A DNA stretch of 64,000 nucleotides from Microbacteriaceae bacterium. Its GTDB lineage: Bacteria > Actinomycetota > Actinomycetes > Actinomycetales > Microbacteriaceae. A program made the translations under genes and the position numbers. Within the stretch, counting starts at the first letter, position 1, and each line of letters opens with the position of its first letter. The DNA is taken from assembly GCA_025464995.1 (NCBI GenBank), contig JAODMO010000056.1, positions 109,725 to 173,724 on the forward strand. Direction: 5' to 3'. A model generated the notes under the pieces. It was not told where the DNA came from. It did not search any database and saw nothing but the letters and a program-made list of their open reading frames with translations. Positions 51,297 to 59,243 of the stretch are shown here, piece by piece.

Positions 51297-51448
51297 CCGG
51301 CTCCTCTGTTGATTCTGGGGTGGTGGATCCCCGCGCTATCAGGCTACTGGCTATACCCACCGTCTGCTTGTCACACCCGTGCGGCCTGTCACCCAGTCGG
51401 CGCGTCGTCCGTCGGTCGCCGTTCGGCGACACCTTTACACTTTCGACT

Positions 51449-51787
51449 ATGACGAAGCCAGCACCGAAGCGCAGGAGGAAGCCGACCCGCACGCCCGTCG
51501 ACACGGCCGTCGTCGTGCTCTACGCCGCCTACGCGGTGGTTTTCGTGTTCGTGGTGTTCTACACGCTGCTGCACCTCGTCTTCTTCGGTTTCAACGGCGA
51601 CCCGGTCGGGGTCGACCTCGGTCTCGGTCTCGTGCTCCCGCTGCTCTGGATCGTCGGCCTCCTCCGCGCGATCGCGTTGCGCGCGACCCCACGACGGGCC
51701 CAGTTCTGGGGCTTCCTCGTGCTCGCGGTCGTGGTAGTGCTGCTGGCGTTCGACACCGCACGTTTCGCCCCCATCTTCTGGGGCTAG
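51449..51787 (+). CDS. Small membrane protein, unknown
   Basis: A 112-residue protein I cannot assign to a named family. A basic N-terminus (KPAPKRRRKPTRTPVD) precedes three hydrophobic segments: VVVLYAAYAVVFVFVVFYTLLHL, VDLGLGLVLPLLWIVGLL and FLVLAVVVVLLAF. The positive-inside rule puts the N-terminus in the cytoplasm. The ATG has TACACT 7 nt before it and no ribosome site, so the longer track start is not favoured. It diverges from glnA2 and is followed 21 bp later by panB. Confidence 0.75.
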   Translation: MTKPAPKRRRKPTRTPVDTAVVVLYAAYAVVFVFVVFYTLLHLVFFGFNGDPVGVDLGLGLVLPLLWIVGLLRAIALRATPRRAQFWGFLVLAVVVVLLAFDTARFAPIFWG

Positions 51788-51808
51788 AGGCGGCGCTAAG
51801 CTCGACGC

Positions 51809-52624
51809 ATGGCAGACCAGGCAGTAAAGCGCGTTCGCACCAGGCACTTCCAGAACGCCAAGGAGACCGGCATCAAAATCACCGGGCTCACCAGCTACGA
51901 CCAGTTGACGGCATCCATCTTCGACGACGCGGGAATCGACTTCCTGCTCGTCGGAGACTCGGCCGGCAACAACGTGTTCGGCCACGACACGACCCTCCCC
52001 GTCACCGTCGACGAACTCATCCCGCTCGCCCGCGCCGTCGCCGGAGCCACCAAGCGGGCGTTCGTCGTCGCCGACATGCCCTTCGGCTCGTACGAGACGA
52101 GCCCGGATGAGGCGTTGCACACCGCCTTCCGATTCATGAAGGAGACCCACGCGCACGCCGTGAAGCTCGAGGGCGGCGTGCGCAGCGCCGAGCAGATCAG
52201 GCGCATCGTCTCCGCCGGCATCCCGGTCATGGCGCACATCGGGTTCACGCCGCAGAGCGAGCACGGCCTCGGCGGCCACATCATCCAGGGACGTGGAGAG
52301 GGCGCTGCACAACTGCTCCTCGACGCCCATGCCGTCGAAGACGCCGGTGCCTTCGCCGTCGTGCTGGAGATGGTGCCGTCCGGCGTCGCGGCGCAGGTGA
52401 CCGACGAACTGCGCATCCCCACGATCGGTGTCGGCGCCGGCCCCCACGTCGACGGCCAGCTGCTGGTCTGGACCGACTGGGCGGGACTCTCGACCGGGCG
52501 AATCCCGAAGTTCGTACGGCAGTACGCCGACCTCAAGGGCGTATTGACCGACGCGACGAAGGCGTACATCGCCGACGTCGCGGCCGCGAGCTATCCGGCA
52601 CACGAACACGAGTACGAGGGCTGA
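51809..52624 (+). CDS. panB: 3-methyl-2-oxobutanoate hydroxymethyltransferase
   Basis: A 271-residue PanB that forms ketopantoate from 2-oxoisovalerate and methylene-tetrahydrofolate, the first step to pantothenate and CoA. Motifs are [58 protein letters not shown] and [17 protein letters not shown] with the catalytic region. TAAGCT lies exactly 6 nt before the ATG, so leaderless expression is likely. No panC or panD is next to it. Confidence 0.96.
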   Translation: MADQAVKRVRTRHFQNAKETGIKITGLTSYDQLTASIFDDAGIDFLLVGDSAGNNVFGHDTTLPVTVDELIPLARAVAGATKRAFVVADMPFGSYETSPDEALHTAFRFMKETHAHAVKLEGGVRSAEQIRRIVSAGIPVMAHIGFTPQSEHGLGGHIIQGRGEGAAQLLLDAHAVEDAGAFAVVLEMVPSGVAAQVTDELRIPTIGVGAGPHVDGQLLVWTDWAGLSTGRIPKFVRQYADLKGVLTDATKAYIADVAAASYPAHEHEYEG

Positions 52625-52631
52625 CGACACG

Positions 52632-53465
52632 GTGCACTGGGGTGAAGCGCGGGTCGGCATCTCCGGCTGGCGCTATGCGCCCTGGCGCGGCGACTTCTAC
52701 CCCAAGGGGCTGCAGCAGCGGCTCGAGCTCGAGTACGCATCGAGTAGGCTCTCGTCGATCGAGCTCAACGGCTCGTTCTATTCCCTCCAGCGCCCCTCGA
52801 GTTGGCTCTCCTGGTCGCAGCAGACCCCCGTCGACTTCGTCTTCTCGGTGAAGGGCCCGCGCTACGTCACCCACCTGCTTCGACTCCGGTCGACGGATGA
52901 GGCGCTCGCGAACTTCTTCGCGTCGGGGCTCTTCCGGCTCGGCCCCAAGCTCGGCCCGATCCTCTGGCAGCTGCCGCCCAACCTGCACTTCGACGAGGAG
53001 CAGCTCGACGCGTTCCTCTCGAGCCTGCCGCGCACCACGACGGAGGCGGCGGCACTCGCGGCCCGCAGCACGCGCGGCACCGCGCCAGAGGAGCGCGGCT
53101 TCGACCCCACGCTGGAACGCCCGATCAGGCACGCGCTCGAGGTGCGCAGCGTGAGCTTCGACACGGAGCGGTACTTCGCCCTGCTCGAGCGTCAGGGCGT
53201 CGCATCCGTCGTCGCAGATACCGCCGGGCGGTGGCCGTTCTTCACCCGGGTCACCGCCGACTTCGCGTATGTGCGGCTGCACGGCGACGAAATCCTCTAT
53301 GAGAGCGGGTACTCGCCCGAATCGCTCGACACATGGGCGGCGCGCATCGACGGGTGGCGCGCGACGGGTCGGGATGTCTTCGTCTACTTCGACAACGACA
53401 TCAAGGTGCGCGCGCCGTACGACGCGATGGCTCTCGCGTCGAGACTCGCGAGCCAGCCCGGCTGA
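52632..53465 (+). CDS. DUF72 domain protein
   Basis: A 277-residue member of the DUF72 (YecE-like) TIM-barrel family, function unknown. The start VGISGWRYAPWRGDFYP, then IELNGSFYSL, FVFSVKGPRYVTHL, ILWQLPPNLHFD and the late FAYVRLHGDE and VFVYFDNDI are family landmarks. The GTG start lies 7 bp after panB, so it is probably co-transcribed. A coenzyme role cannot be inferred from this position alone. Confidence 0.9.
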   Translation: MHWGEARVGISGWRYAPWRGDFYPKGLQQRLELEYASSRLSSIELNGSFYSLQRPSSWLSWSQQTPVDFVFSVKGPRYVTHLLRLRSTDEALANFFASGLFRLGPKLGPILWQLPPNLHFDEEQLDAFLSSLPRTTTEAAALAARSTRGTAPEERGFDPTLERPIRHALEVRSVSFDTERYFALLERQGVASVVADTAGRWPFFTRVTADFAYVRLHGDEILYESGYSPESLDTWAARIDGWRATGRDVFVYFDNDIKVRAPYDAMALASRLASQPG

Positions 53466-53490
53466 CAACGCCGTGCTGTTCGAGTTGGGG

Positions 53491-53664
53491 CTACCGCCCT
53501 TCGGCGGCCTCCTCCTCGGCCCACTTGCGAGCGCGTTCGGCGATGATCTGCGGCGCACGAGCCGCCTCCTCGCGCGAGGCGAAGGGGCCGTCGCGCTCCG
53601 AGCCGAGCGACTGCGCGCCCTCCTCGACCTCACCAGTCTTGTTGTTGTACCACCACTGGGTCAT
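53491..53664 (-). CDS. Small SPOR-like protein, 57 aa
   Basis: Too short for the ORF track. The reverse strand has AGGAGG 5 nt before an ATG and reads MTQWWYNNKTGEVEEGAQ, then DGPFASREEAARAPQIIAERARKW, and stops at TAG. This matches small actinobacterial proteins, often labelled SPOR-domain or misnamed methionine aminopeptidase. They carry WWYN...TGEVEEG and GP(Y/F)ATREEA and tend to lie near map, as here. Function unknown. The strong ribosome site supports real expression. Confidence 0.82.
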   Translation of the reverse strand: MTQWWYNNKTGEVEEGAQSLGSERDGPFASREEAARAPQIIAERARKWAEEEAAEGR

Positions 53665-53713
53665 GGGAGCCTCCTGTCGACTGGCTCCAGCCTAAACCCG
53701 GTGCTCGGCACGT

Positions 53714-54097
53714 TCACATGCTCGCGATCTGGATCAGGTTGCCGCACGTGTCGTCGAACACCGCGACGGTCACGGGGCCCATCTCGACGGGTGGCTGCAC
53801 GAATCTCACGCCGAGCGCTGCGAGGCGCTCGTGCTCCGCGATCACGTCGTCGACGGCAAAACTCGTGAACGGGATGCCGTCGGCCACGAGCGCCGCGCGG
53901 AATGGCGCGACCGCGGGGTGCTCGGCCGGTTCGAGCAGCAGTTCGACGCCGTCTGGTGCGTCCGGTGAGACGACGGTCAGCCACCGGTACTCGCCCGCGG
54001 GCACGTCGGTCTTCTTCTCGAAGCCGAGGGTGCCGGCGTAGAACTCGAGCGCCTCGGCCTGGTCGTCGACGAAGACGCTCGTGGTCACTATTCTCAT
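53714..54097 (-). CDS. VOC-family (glyoxalase-like) protein
   Basis: A 127-residue vicinal-oxygen-chelate fold protein with two beta-alpha-beta modules. It begins MRIVTTSVFVDDQAEALEFYAGTLGF. FTSFAVDDVIAEHERLAALGVRF follows in the second module, and the end is AVFDDTCGNLIQIASM. Such proteins bind metals or drugs and include bleomycin-resistance-like members; the substrate is unknown. The ATG overlaps the ArsR-type stop, so it is co-translated with that regulator and probably repressed by it. Confidence 0.87.
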   Translation of the reverse strand: MRIVTTSVFVDDQAEALEFYAGTLGFEKKTDVPAGEYRWLTVVSPDAPDGVELLLEPAEHPAVAPFRAALVADGIPFTSFAVDDVIAEHERLAALGVRFVQPPVEMGPVTVAVFDDTCGNLIQIASM

Positions 54098-54384
54098 TTC
54101 CTGTCCTCCGATTCGATGGGTTGTGCGAACCAGGCCCCCAGCGCCGCGAGCGTCGACCTCTCGAGGTGGTGCACCGTGGTGCGCCCCCTTCGATCTATAG
54201 TGACGATGCCCGCGTCGACGAGCACGCCGATGTGCTTCGAGACCGCCTGCCGGCTGACCGAGATCTGTCGCTTCGTCATCAGGCGAGCGCAGAGCTCGAA
54301 CTGCGACTGGTCGTCGCGCTCCCTCAGTTCCTCGACGATCGCGAGCCGGGAGGGATCACCCAGCGCGCGGAACAGCCTGTCCAT
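54094..54384 (-). CDS. ArsR-type winged-helix regulator
   Basis: A 96-residue regulator with LFRALGDPSRLAIVEELRE and the recognition helix SVSRQAVSKHIGVLVDAGIVTIDRRGRTTVHHL. No cysteine metal-sensor motif is present, so it is the non-metal ArsR/HTH_20 type usually paired with VOC or SRPBCC proteins. The ATG giving MDRLFRALG is 6 nt after a TATCCT -10 box. A palindrome inside the promoter spacer suggests autorepression. It leads an operon with the VOC gene. Confidence 0.9.
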   Translation of the reverse strand: MDRLFRALGDPSRLAIVEELRERDDQSQFELCARLMTKRQISVSRQAVSKHIGVLVDAGIVTIDRRGRTTVHHLERSTLAALGAWFAQPIESEDRK

Positions 54385-54390
54385 GCCGTC

Positions 54391-54420
54391 AGGATAGGCA
54401 ACCAGATGGTTGCGCGTCAA
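54391..54420 (-). promoter_or_regulatory. Leaderless promoter with palindromic operator for arsR-VOC
   Basis: TTGACG (-35) and TATCCT (-10) are 18 bp apart on the minus strand. The spacer holds the perfect inverted repeat GCAACCA-TC-TGGTTGC. The start codon lies 6 nt after the -10 box. The ACCA/TGGT repeat is typical for ArsR-type operators, and its position would block polymerase. Confidence 0.82.
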
Positions 54421-54453
54421 GGGTCGCATGCCGCGGAAACTAGACTTGTGCGC

Positions 54454-55323
54454 ATGCCCCGCGACACCAACGGCCACCTCACGCCCGGACGAATCTCCCC
54501 GATGCGCACGGTCCCGCAGCACATCGCCCGCCCCGAGTATGTGGGCAAGAAGGCTCCGTCGGACTTCACCGGCTCGGACGTCTACCCCGCGGCATCCGTC
54601 GACCTGATTCGCGAGTCGAGCGTCATCGCGGCGCAGGCCATCCAGGCCGTGGGTCGGGCCGTGCGGCCGGGCGTCACGACCGACGAGCTCGACGCGATCG
54701 GACACGACTTCGTCGTGGCCGCGGGCGCCTACCCGTCGTGCCTCGGGTACCGCGGATTCCAGAAGTCGGTCTGCACGTCGCTGAACGAAGTCATCTGCCA
54801 CGGCATCCCCGACGACACCGTGCTGCAGGACGGCGACATCATCAACATCGACATCACGGCGTTCAAGAACGGCTTCCACGGCGACAGCAACGTGACCTTC
54901 CTCGTCGGAGATGTCGCCCAGGAGGCCGTGGACCTCGTCGAGCGCACGCGCGAGTCGCTCAACCGCGGCATCAAGGCTGTCGCGCCCGGGCGCGAAGTCA
55001 ACGTCATCGGCCGCTCCATCGAGTCGTACGCCAAGCGCTTCGACTACGGGGTCGTGCGCGACTTCACGGGGCACGGAGTGGGTGCGGCGTTCCACTCCGG
55101 GCTCATCATCCCGCACTACGACTCCGCTCCCCGGTTCAACGACGAGATCGTCGAGAACATGGTCTTCACGATCGAACCCATGCTCACCCTCGGCGGCTCG
55201 CCCGAATGGGAGATGTGGGCCGACGGCTGGACGGTCGTGACGAAGGACCGCAGCTGGAGCGCCCAATTCGAACACACGCTCGTCGTCACCGAGCGTGGCG
55301 CCGACGTACTCACCGTGGCCTAG
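54454..55323 (+). CDS. map: Type I methionine aminopeptidase
   Basis: A 289-residue MetAP that removes the initiator methionine. The N-terminal extension ends with PEYVGKKAPS, typical of actinobacterial MetAP1c. The metal ligands appear in order: GDIINIDITAFKNGFHGDSN, GHGVGAAFHSG, ENMVFTIEPML and the final QFEHTLVVTE. The substrate His is in EVICHGIPD. The ATG has TAGACT 7 nt before it. It shares a divergent promoter region with arsR. ppgK follows after 14 bp. Confidence 0.95.
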   Translation: MPRDTNGHLTPGRISPMRTVPQHIARPEYVGKKAPSDFTGSDVYPAASVDLIRESSVIAAQAIQAVGRAVRPGVTTDELDAIGHDFVVAAGAYPSCLGYRGFQKSVCTSLNEVICHGIPDDTVLQDGDIINIDITAFKNGFHGDSNVTFLVGDVAQEAVDLVERTRESLNRGIKAVAPGREVNVIGRSIESYAKRFDYGVVRDFTGHGVGAAFHSGLIIPHYDSAPRFNDEIVENMVFTIEPMLTLGGSPEWEMWADGWTVVTKDRSWSAQFEHTLVVTERGADVLTVA

Positions 55324-55337
55324 CGAAAGATGAAGTC

Positions 55338-56102
55338 ATGACAACTGCACTGGGAATCGACATCGGCGGAACCGGCATCAAGGGGGCGCTCGTCGACGTC
55401 GACAGCGGCGAACTCCTGAGCGACCGGGTGAAGCTGGCCACGCCGGCGGGCGGCGAACCGGAGGCAATCCTCGCGACGGTCGTCGAGATCATCGCCAAGC
55501 TCGGCGGAGTCGCCGACGGTGTACCCGTCGGCGTCTGCTTCCCCGCGATCGTCAAGAACGGCAAGACGATGTCTGCCGCCAACGTCTCGAAGAAATGGAT
55601 CGGGCTCGACGCCGAGGCACTGTTCGAGAAGACTCTCGGGCGCGACATCACCTTCGTCAACGACGCGGATGCCGCGGGAGTCGCCGAGGTTCGCTTCGGC
55701 GCCGCCAAGGGAGTCGACGGGCTCGTCATCCTCACGACGCTCGGCACCGGCATCGGCTCGGCGATGATCTACAACGGTGTGCTCGTCCCCAACTCGGAGC
55801 TGGGACACCTCGAGATCGGCGGCAAGGACGCGGAGACACGGGCGTCGTTCTCGGCGAAGGAGCGGTCGCGCCTGAGCTTCCACAAGTGGGCGACGAAACG
55901 CCTTCAGAAGTACTACTCGGCGGTGGAGTTCCTCTTCTCCCCCGACCTGTTCATCGTCGGCGGCGGGGTGTCGAAGAGCCACGAGGAGTTCCTCCCGCTG
56001 CTCAACCTCGCCACGCCGATCGTGCCGGCCAAGATGCGCAACAACGCGGGCATCCTCGGTGCGGCGGCACTCGCGGTGAAGACCCCCGAGGGCGTCGCCT
56101 AG
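55338..56102 (+). CDS. ppgK: Polyphosphate glucokinase
   Basis: A 254-residue ROK-fold kinase that phosphorylates glucose with polyphosphate (and often ATP). The phosphate loop is GIDIGGTGIKGALVD, the catalytic Asp is in FVNDADAAG, and TTLGTGIGSAMIYNG follows. ELGHLEIGGKDAE marks the PpgK clade in place of the CxxCGxxGC zinc motif of other ROK kinases. It follows map closely on the same strand. Confidence 0.93.
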   Translation: MTTALGIDIGGTGIKGALVDVDSGELLSDRVKLATPAGGEPEAILATVVEIIAKLGGVADGVPVGVCFPAIVKNGKTMSAANVSKKWIGLDAEALFEKTLGRDITFVNDADAAGVAEVRFGAAKGVDGLVILTTLGTGIGSAMIYNGVLVPNSELGHLEIGGKDAETRASFSAKERSRLSFHKWATKRLQKYYSAVEFLFSPDLFIVGGGVSKSHEEFLPLLNLATPIVPAKMRNNAGILGAAALAVKTPEGVA

Positions 56103-56631
56103 GGCGACCCGCCCGACAGCGGCATCCGCGACGGCCGCATCGGTCTCGGCTCCGTGCCGTTCCTCGCGCCGCCCGTGGTTGGACGACGCACAGCGACGTC
56201 GATCGCGCTGAGGTCTGACTGTGGCGCGCCCATTCGCACCCCAGCGCCGAGAGGGTGTTGCATCCGTAGGTGGCCCTTCGGTCACCGGTGTGCGCCCGGT
56301 CGGGGGTCTGGCTCTGTGTCACCGTGCTCTTCGCGACGGTCGCCGAGTCGGCGGCCGAGGGTCGCGGTCGCGCAGGGCGCAGGCATCCGCGTTGTGCAAG
56401 AACTCGCACGACGACCCGCTCGACGGGGCGCCGCGGTGGCATCAGGCCCAGCTGCGCAAGAAGCCCGCCCTCGGGTACGTACCGCGGCGCCGTCCGCGAA
56501 ACTCCGCGCCGCGATCGTCGCTCAGCGATGCAGGCCACGACACGACGCCCGTCCGAGGACGCCCCCGATTCAATCGCCGGGCCGACCCGGCCGCTAGGTG
56601 TGCGCGGCGCGCGTGCCGTATAACTGGGTGC
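56103..56631. other. Non-coding stretch without recognisable gene
   Basis: About 530 GC-rich bases between ppgK and the SRPBCC gene. Several ORFs cross it, but none shows a conserved motif, a ribosome site or a typical composition; they are Arg/Pro-rich shadows. It may hold a decayed gene, but I cannot name one. Confidence 0.5.
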
Positions 56632-57027
56632 GTGACGAGCGCATCAAGGCACCTCAGCATCCACATCGACCGTTCGCCGGTCGACGTCTACCTGTATGCG
56701 TCCGACCCCGCGAACCTGCCGCACTGGGCGAGCGGCATCGGCGACTCGATCGAGCTGGTCGACGGCAACTGGGTCGTCGAGTCACCAGCTGGACGCATGA
56801 TCATCGCCTTCGCCTCGGCGAACCCGTTCGGAGTACTCGATCACGTCGTCACGATGAACACCGGAGAGAGGTTCTACAACCCGATGCGCGTCATCGAAGA
56901 CGGAGACGGCGGCGAGGTCGTGTTCACGCTCCGCAGGGCCGCAGGCCAGGACGACGACGCGTTCGAGACGGATGCCGCGACCATCGTCGCGGACCTCGAG
57001 AAGCTCCGCAGCATCCTCGAGTCGTAG
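56632..57027 (+). CDS. SRPBCC-family (START-like) protein
   Basis: A 131-residue protein with a polyketide-cyclase/START-like ligand-binding fold. It starts SASRHLSIHIDRSPVDVYLYASDPANLPHWASG and ends in a long helix, TDAATIVADLEKLRSILE. FGVLDHVVTMNTGERFYNPMRV lies in the middle. Ligand unknown. The GTG is 7 nt after TATAAC, so a leaderless transcript is likely, and the longer track ORF upstream is rejected. The next 150 bp before rnpB contain no convincing gene. Confidence 0.8.
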   Translation: MTSASRHLSIHIDRSPVDVYLYASDPANLPHWASGIGDSIELVDGNWVVESPAGRMIIAFASANPFGVLDHVVTMNTGERFYNPMRVIEDGDGGEVVFTLRRAAGQDDDAFETDAATIVADLEKLRSILES

Positions 57028-57177
57028 CGTCCGCTCGACTACGGGCGTCGGGCCCTCGAGCTCGGCGAGGCCGAGGCGCGGGAGGATGTCTTCGGCTTCA
57101 ACACCGAGGCGAAGAAGCTTTAGGACTCGCTCGGCTGCCGCGTGACGGCGCCCCAGACGGACAAGCCGCTCTGAGGG

Positions 57178-57562
57178 GCGAATGGGCCGGCTGATACGCC
57201 GGGTTCTGTTCACGCACGCCATACGACGCGCGCTGGACGGCCATCTATCTACGACGTACGTTGCCGCACGCCTCTAGCGGTCTACCCGGGAGCTGGACGA
57301 GCAGCCCGTAACGCTCCCTGTGTGACCTTGCTCCTGGCGAGGTTTACATAGCCGATCGGGTCACCCCGGCCGCTGGTGGTCTCTTACACCACCGTTTCAC
57401 CCTTACCCCGCCCCGGTGAGGGGGCGTGGCGGTCTGCTTTCTGTTGCACTGTCTCGCGGGTTACCCCGGGTGGGTGTTACCCACCGCCTTGCTCTGCGGA
57501 GCCCGGACGTTCCTCGGGCACCATCACTGGTGCACGCGACCGTCTTGCCGACCCATTCGAGT
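57178..57562 (-). ncRNA. rnpB: RNase P RNA, bacterial class A
   Basis: The reverse strand folds as RNase P RNA. The 5' CGAATGGGTCGGC pairs with the 3' GCCGGCCCATTCG to form P1. The conserved GAGGAACGTCCGGGCTCC core (P4 5' side), GGTGAAACGGTGGTGTAAGAGACC and the terminal ACAGAACCCGGCGTATCAG are all present. This is the catalytic subunit that matures tRNA 5' ends. Boundaries are estimated from the P1 stem. The zinc-ribbon-family gene lies just upstream on the same strand, a common actinobacterial order. Confidence 0.93.
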
Positions 57563-57578
57563 CGAGTCTACCGGGCGC

Positions 57579-58319
57579 TCAGATGCCCGATTCCTTCGTG
57601 CGCACGAGGATGGCCTCGCTGCTCGCGCACATGATGACGGCATCGGGGGCCGCCGCGCGGATCTCCTGCATCTCGTTCTCGAGCAGCTTCACCCCGCTCG
57701 CGCTGGAGACGCCGTAGCGCAGGTGCGAGGCTCCGACGCCGTAGCGGGCGCGCTGCTTCTCGTAGAGCGCGAGGAGGTCGGCGGGGATGGTGGCGGCGAT
57801 CGTCGACCGGTCGGCCGTCGCACCGGCGATTTCCGTCTCGAGCACGCCGAGGTCGGCGTCGCGTTCGTCGACTATGACCTGGATCTGCGCCCGAAGCGCG
57901 TCGATCTTGCCCGTCGTCACCGCGAGAGCGGCCTCACGCTCCTCGAGCTTCTCCATGACCGAGAGCTCGATCTCCTCGAGGGCGTACTGGCGCTTCGCGA
58001 GGTTGGCGAGCTCGTGCTCGAACGCCTGGGCGTCCTTCGCCGACGTCGACGACTGCGCGCGGTCGGTGTCGCGCTTGATGCGTGCGGCGACGACCGTGAC
58101 ATCCGACTCGATGCGGCCGAGCTCGATCTGCACGTCTTCGCGCGCGCCCGACTGCTCGAGCGCGACGACGCGGAGGGCCTCGATCTCCGCGGTGAGCGCG
58201 GCGATCGCGGCATGCTGCGGAAGCGCCTTCGCGCGGTGCGTGAGCTGGGCGATCTTGGTATCGAGCGCCTGGAGGTCGAGCAGGAGTGCCTGCGATACGG
58301 GGCTGGCTGTCAGAGCCAT
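57579..58319 (-). CDS. Coiled-coil protein of the C4 zinc-ribbon family, ribbon degenerate
   Basis: A 246-residue protein of the actinobacterial zf-RING_7/CT398-like family that partners Nif3 and rnpB. Residues about 10-165 form a long antiparallel coiled coil (QALDTKIAQLTHRAKALPQH onward). The C-terminal region should hold four zinc cysteines, as GRCGGC ... RCPECG. Here the first pair reads GVSSAS and the second MCASSE, leaving a single Cys, so zinc binding should be lost. The end ILVRTKESGI is still typical. The ATG giving MALTASPVS has GGTGAG nearby. Function of the family is unclear. Confidence 0.85.
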   Translation of the reverse strand: MALTASPVSQALLLDLQALDTKIAQLTHRAKALPQHAAIAALTAEIEALRVVALEQSGAREDVQIELGRIESDVTVVAARIKRDTDRAQSSTSAKDAQAFEHELANLAKRQYALEEIELSVMEKLEEREAALAVTTGKIDALRAQIQVIVDERDADLGVLETEIAGATADRSTIAATIPADLLALYEKQRARYGVGASHLRYGVSSASGVKLLENEMQEIRAAAPDAVIMCASSEAILVRTKESGI

Positions 58320-58378
58320 AGGGTTCTCACCGGTTTCTGTGGAGTGATCTCGTGGATGGAGTGCTGGTGAGGGTTCGT

Positions 58379-59200
58379 CTACTGCACGATGACGAAGTCC
58401 CAGGGGTCGGTGCGGATGTCGCTGACGGTGATGGTCACGTCGGGCAGGGCGTCCCGCAGCTCCGCTGCCGCGGTCTCGAGCCAGAGCCACTCGCTCGCCC
58501 AGTGCGACACGTCGATGAGCGCGGGGCCGCGGGCGATGCGCGCGTTCTCCCGCGCCTCGGAGGCCGGGTGGTGCCGCAGGTCGCTCGTGATGTAGACGTC
58601 GGCCGCGAGCACGGCCTCGGCGGTGAGCAGCGAGTCGCCCGCTCCCCCGCACAGGGCGACGGTGCTCACGGGTGCGTCGAAGTCGCCGGACACGCGGATG
58701 CCGCCCGCCGTCGCCGGCAGGATCTCGCCGAGTGCGCGCGCCAGGGTGCCGAGCGTCGTGGCCGCGGGGAGAGTGCCGACCCGGCCGAGTCCGCGTTGCG
58801 GATGCGTCGTCGACGGCACGATCGGCAGCGTGTCGACGAGCCCGAGGCGCGCGGCGAAAACGGCGGACGTTCCGGTCTCCACCACGTCGGCGTTGGTGTG
58901 GGCGGCGATGAGCGAACATCCCGCACGGATGAGGCGGCCGAGCATCGCGCCCTTGTAGCGGTCTTCGGCGACCGACGTCACGCCGCGCAGCAGGAGGGGG
59001 TGGTGCACGAGCAGGAGGTCGACGCCCGCCGCTATCGCCTCGTCGACCGAGTCGGCGACGGCGTCGACAGCCAGGTGGATCGACCGCACCTCGGCGCTGG
59101 GGTCTCCCGACAGCAGGCCGGGGGCATCCCACGACTCCGTGCCCGAGAGCGGCCAGAGTCGCTCGACGGCGGCGTTGACCTCGGCGACTGTGGGGAACAT
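58379..59200 (-). CDS. Nif3-like dinuclear metal-centre protein
   Basis: A 273-residue Nif3/YbgI family protein, a toroidal hexamer with two metals per subunit. Metal residues are in VDLLLVHHPLLLRGV, SLIAAHTNADVV and the late ISDLRHHPASEARE and LIDVSHWASE. Its biochemical role is unknown, perhaps GTP cyclohydrolase-like or cofactor related. TAGAAT lies exactly 6 nt before the ATG, consistent with leaderless expression. It is followed on the same strand by the coiled-coil protein gene after 59 bp. Confidence 0.92.
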   Translation of the reverse strand: MFPTVAEVNAAVERLWPLSGTESWDAPGLLSGDPSAEVRSIHLAVDAVADSVDEAIAAGVDLLLVHHPLLLRGVTSVAEDRYKGAMLGRLIRAGCSLIAAHTNADVVETGTSAVFAARLGLVDTLPIVPSTTHPQRGLGRVGTLPAATTLGTLARALGEILPATAGGIRVSGDFDAPVSTVALCGGAGDSLLTAEAVLAADVYITSDLRHHPASEARENARIARGPALIDVSHWASEWLWLETAAAELRDALPDVTITVSDIRTDPWDFVIVQ

Positions 59201-59243
59201 GCGTCGATTCTACGTTGGCGCGAGCGGCTCGGAGCGGTCGGGC

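Noticed and set aside
51297-51448. GlnR box upstream of glnA2
   Set aside because: GTCAC words occur, but no GAAAC at n6 spacing accompanies them.
56221-56631. Upstream extension of the SRPBCC ORF
   Set aside because: The extra 137 residues are Arg/Pro-rich without homology, and the internal GTG has a -10 box at leaderless spacing.
57028-57177. Possible short coding remnant between the SRPBCC gene and rnpB (frame containing DVFGFNTEAKKL)
   Set aside because: No start, no ribosome site and no family match; too short to call.
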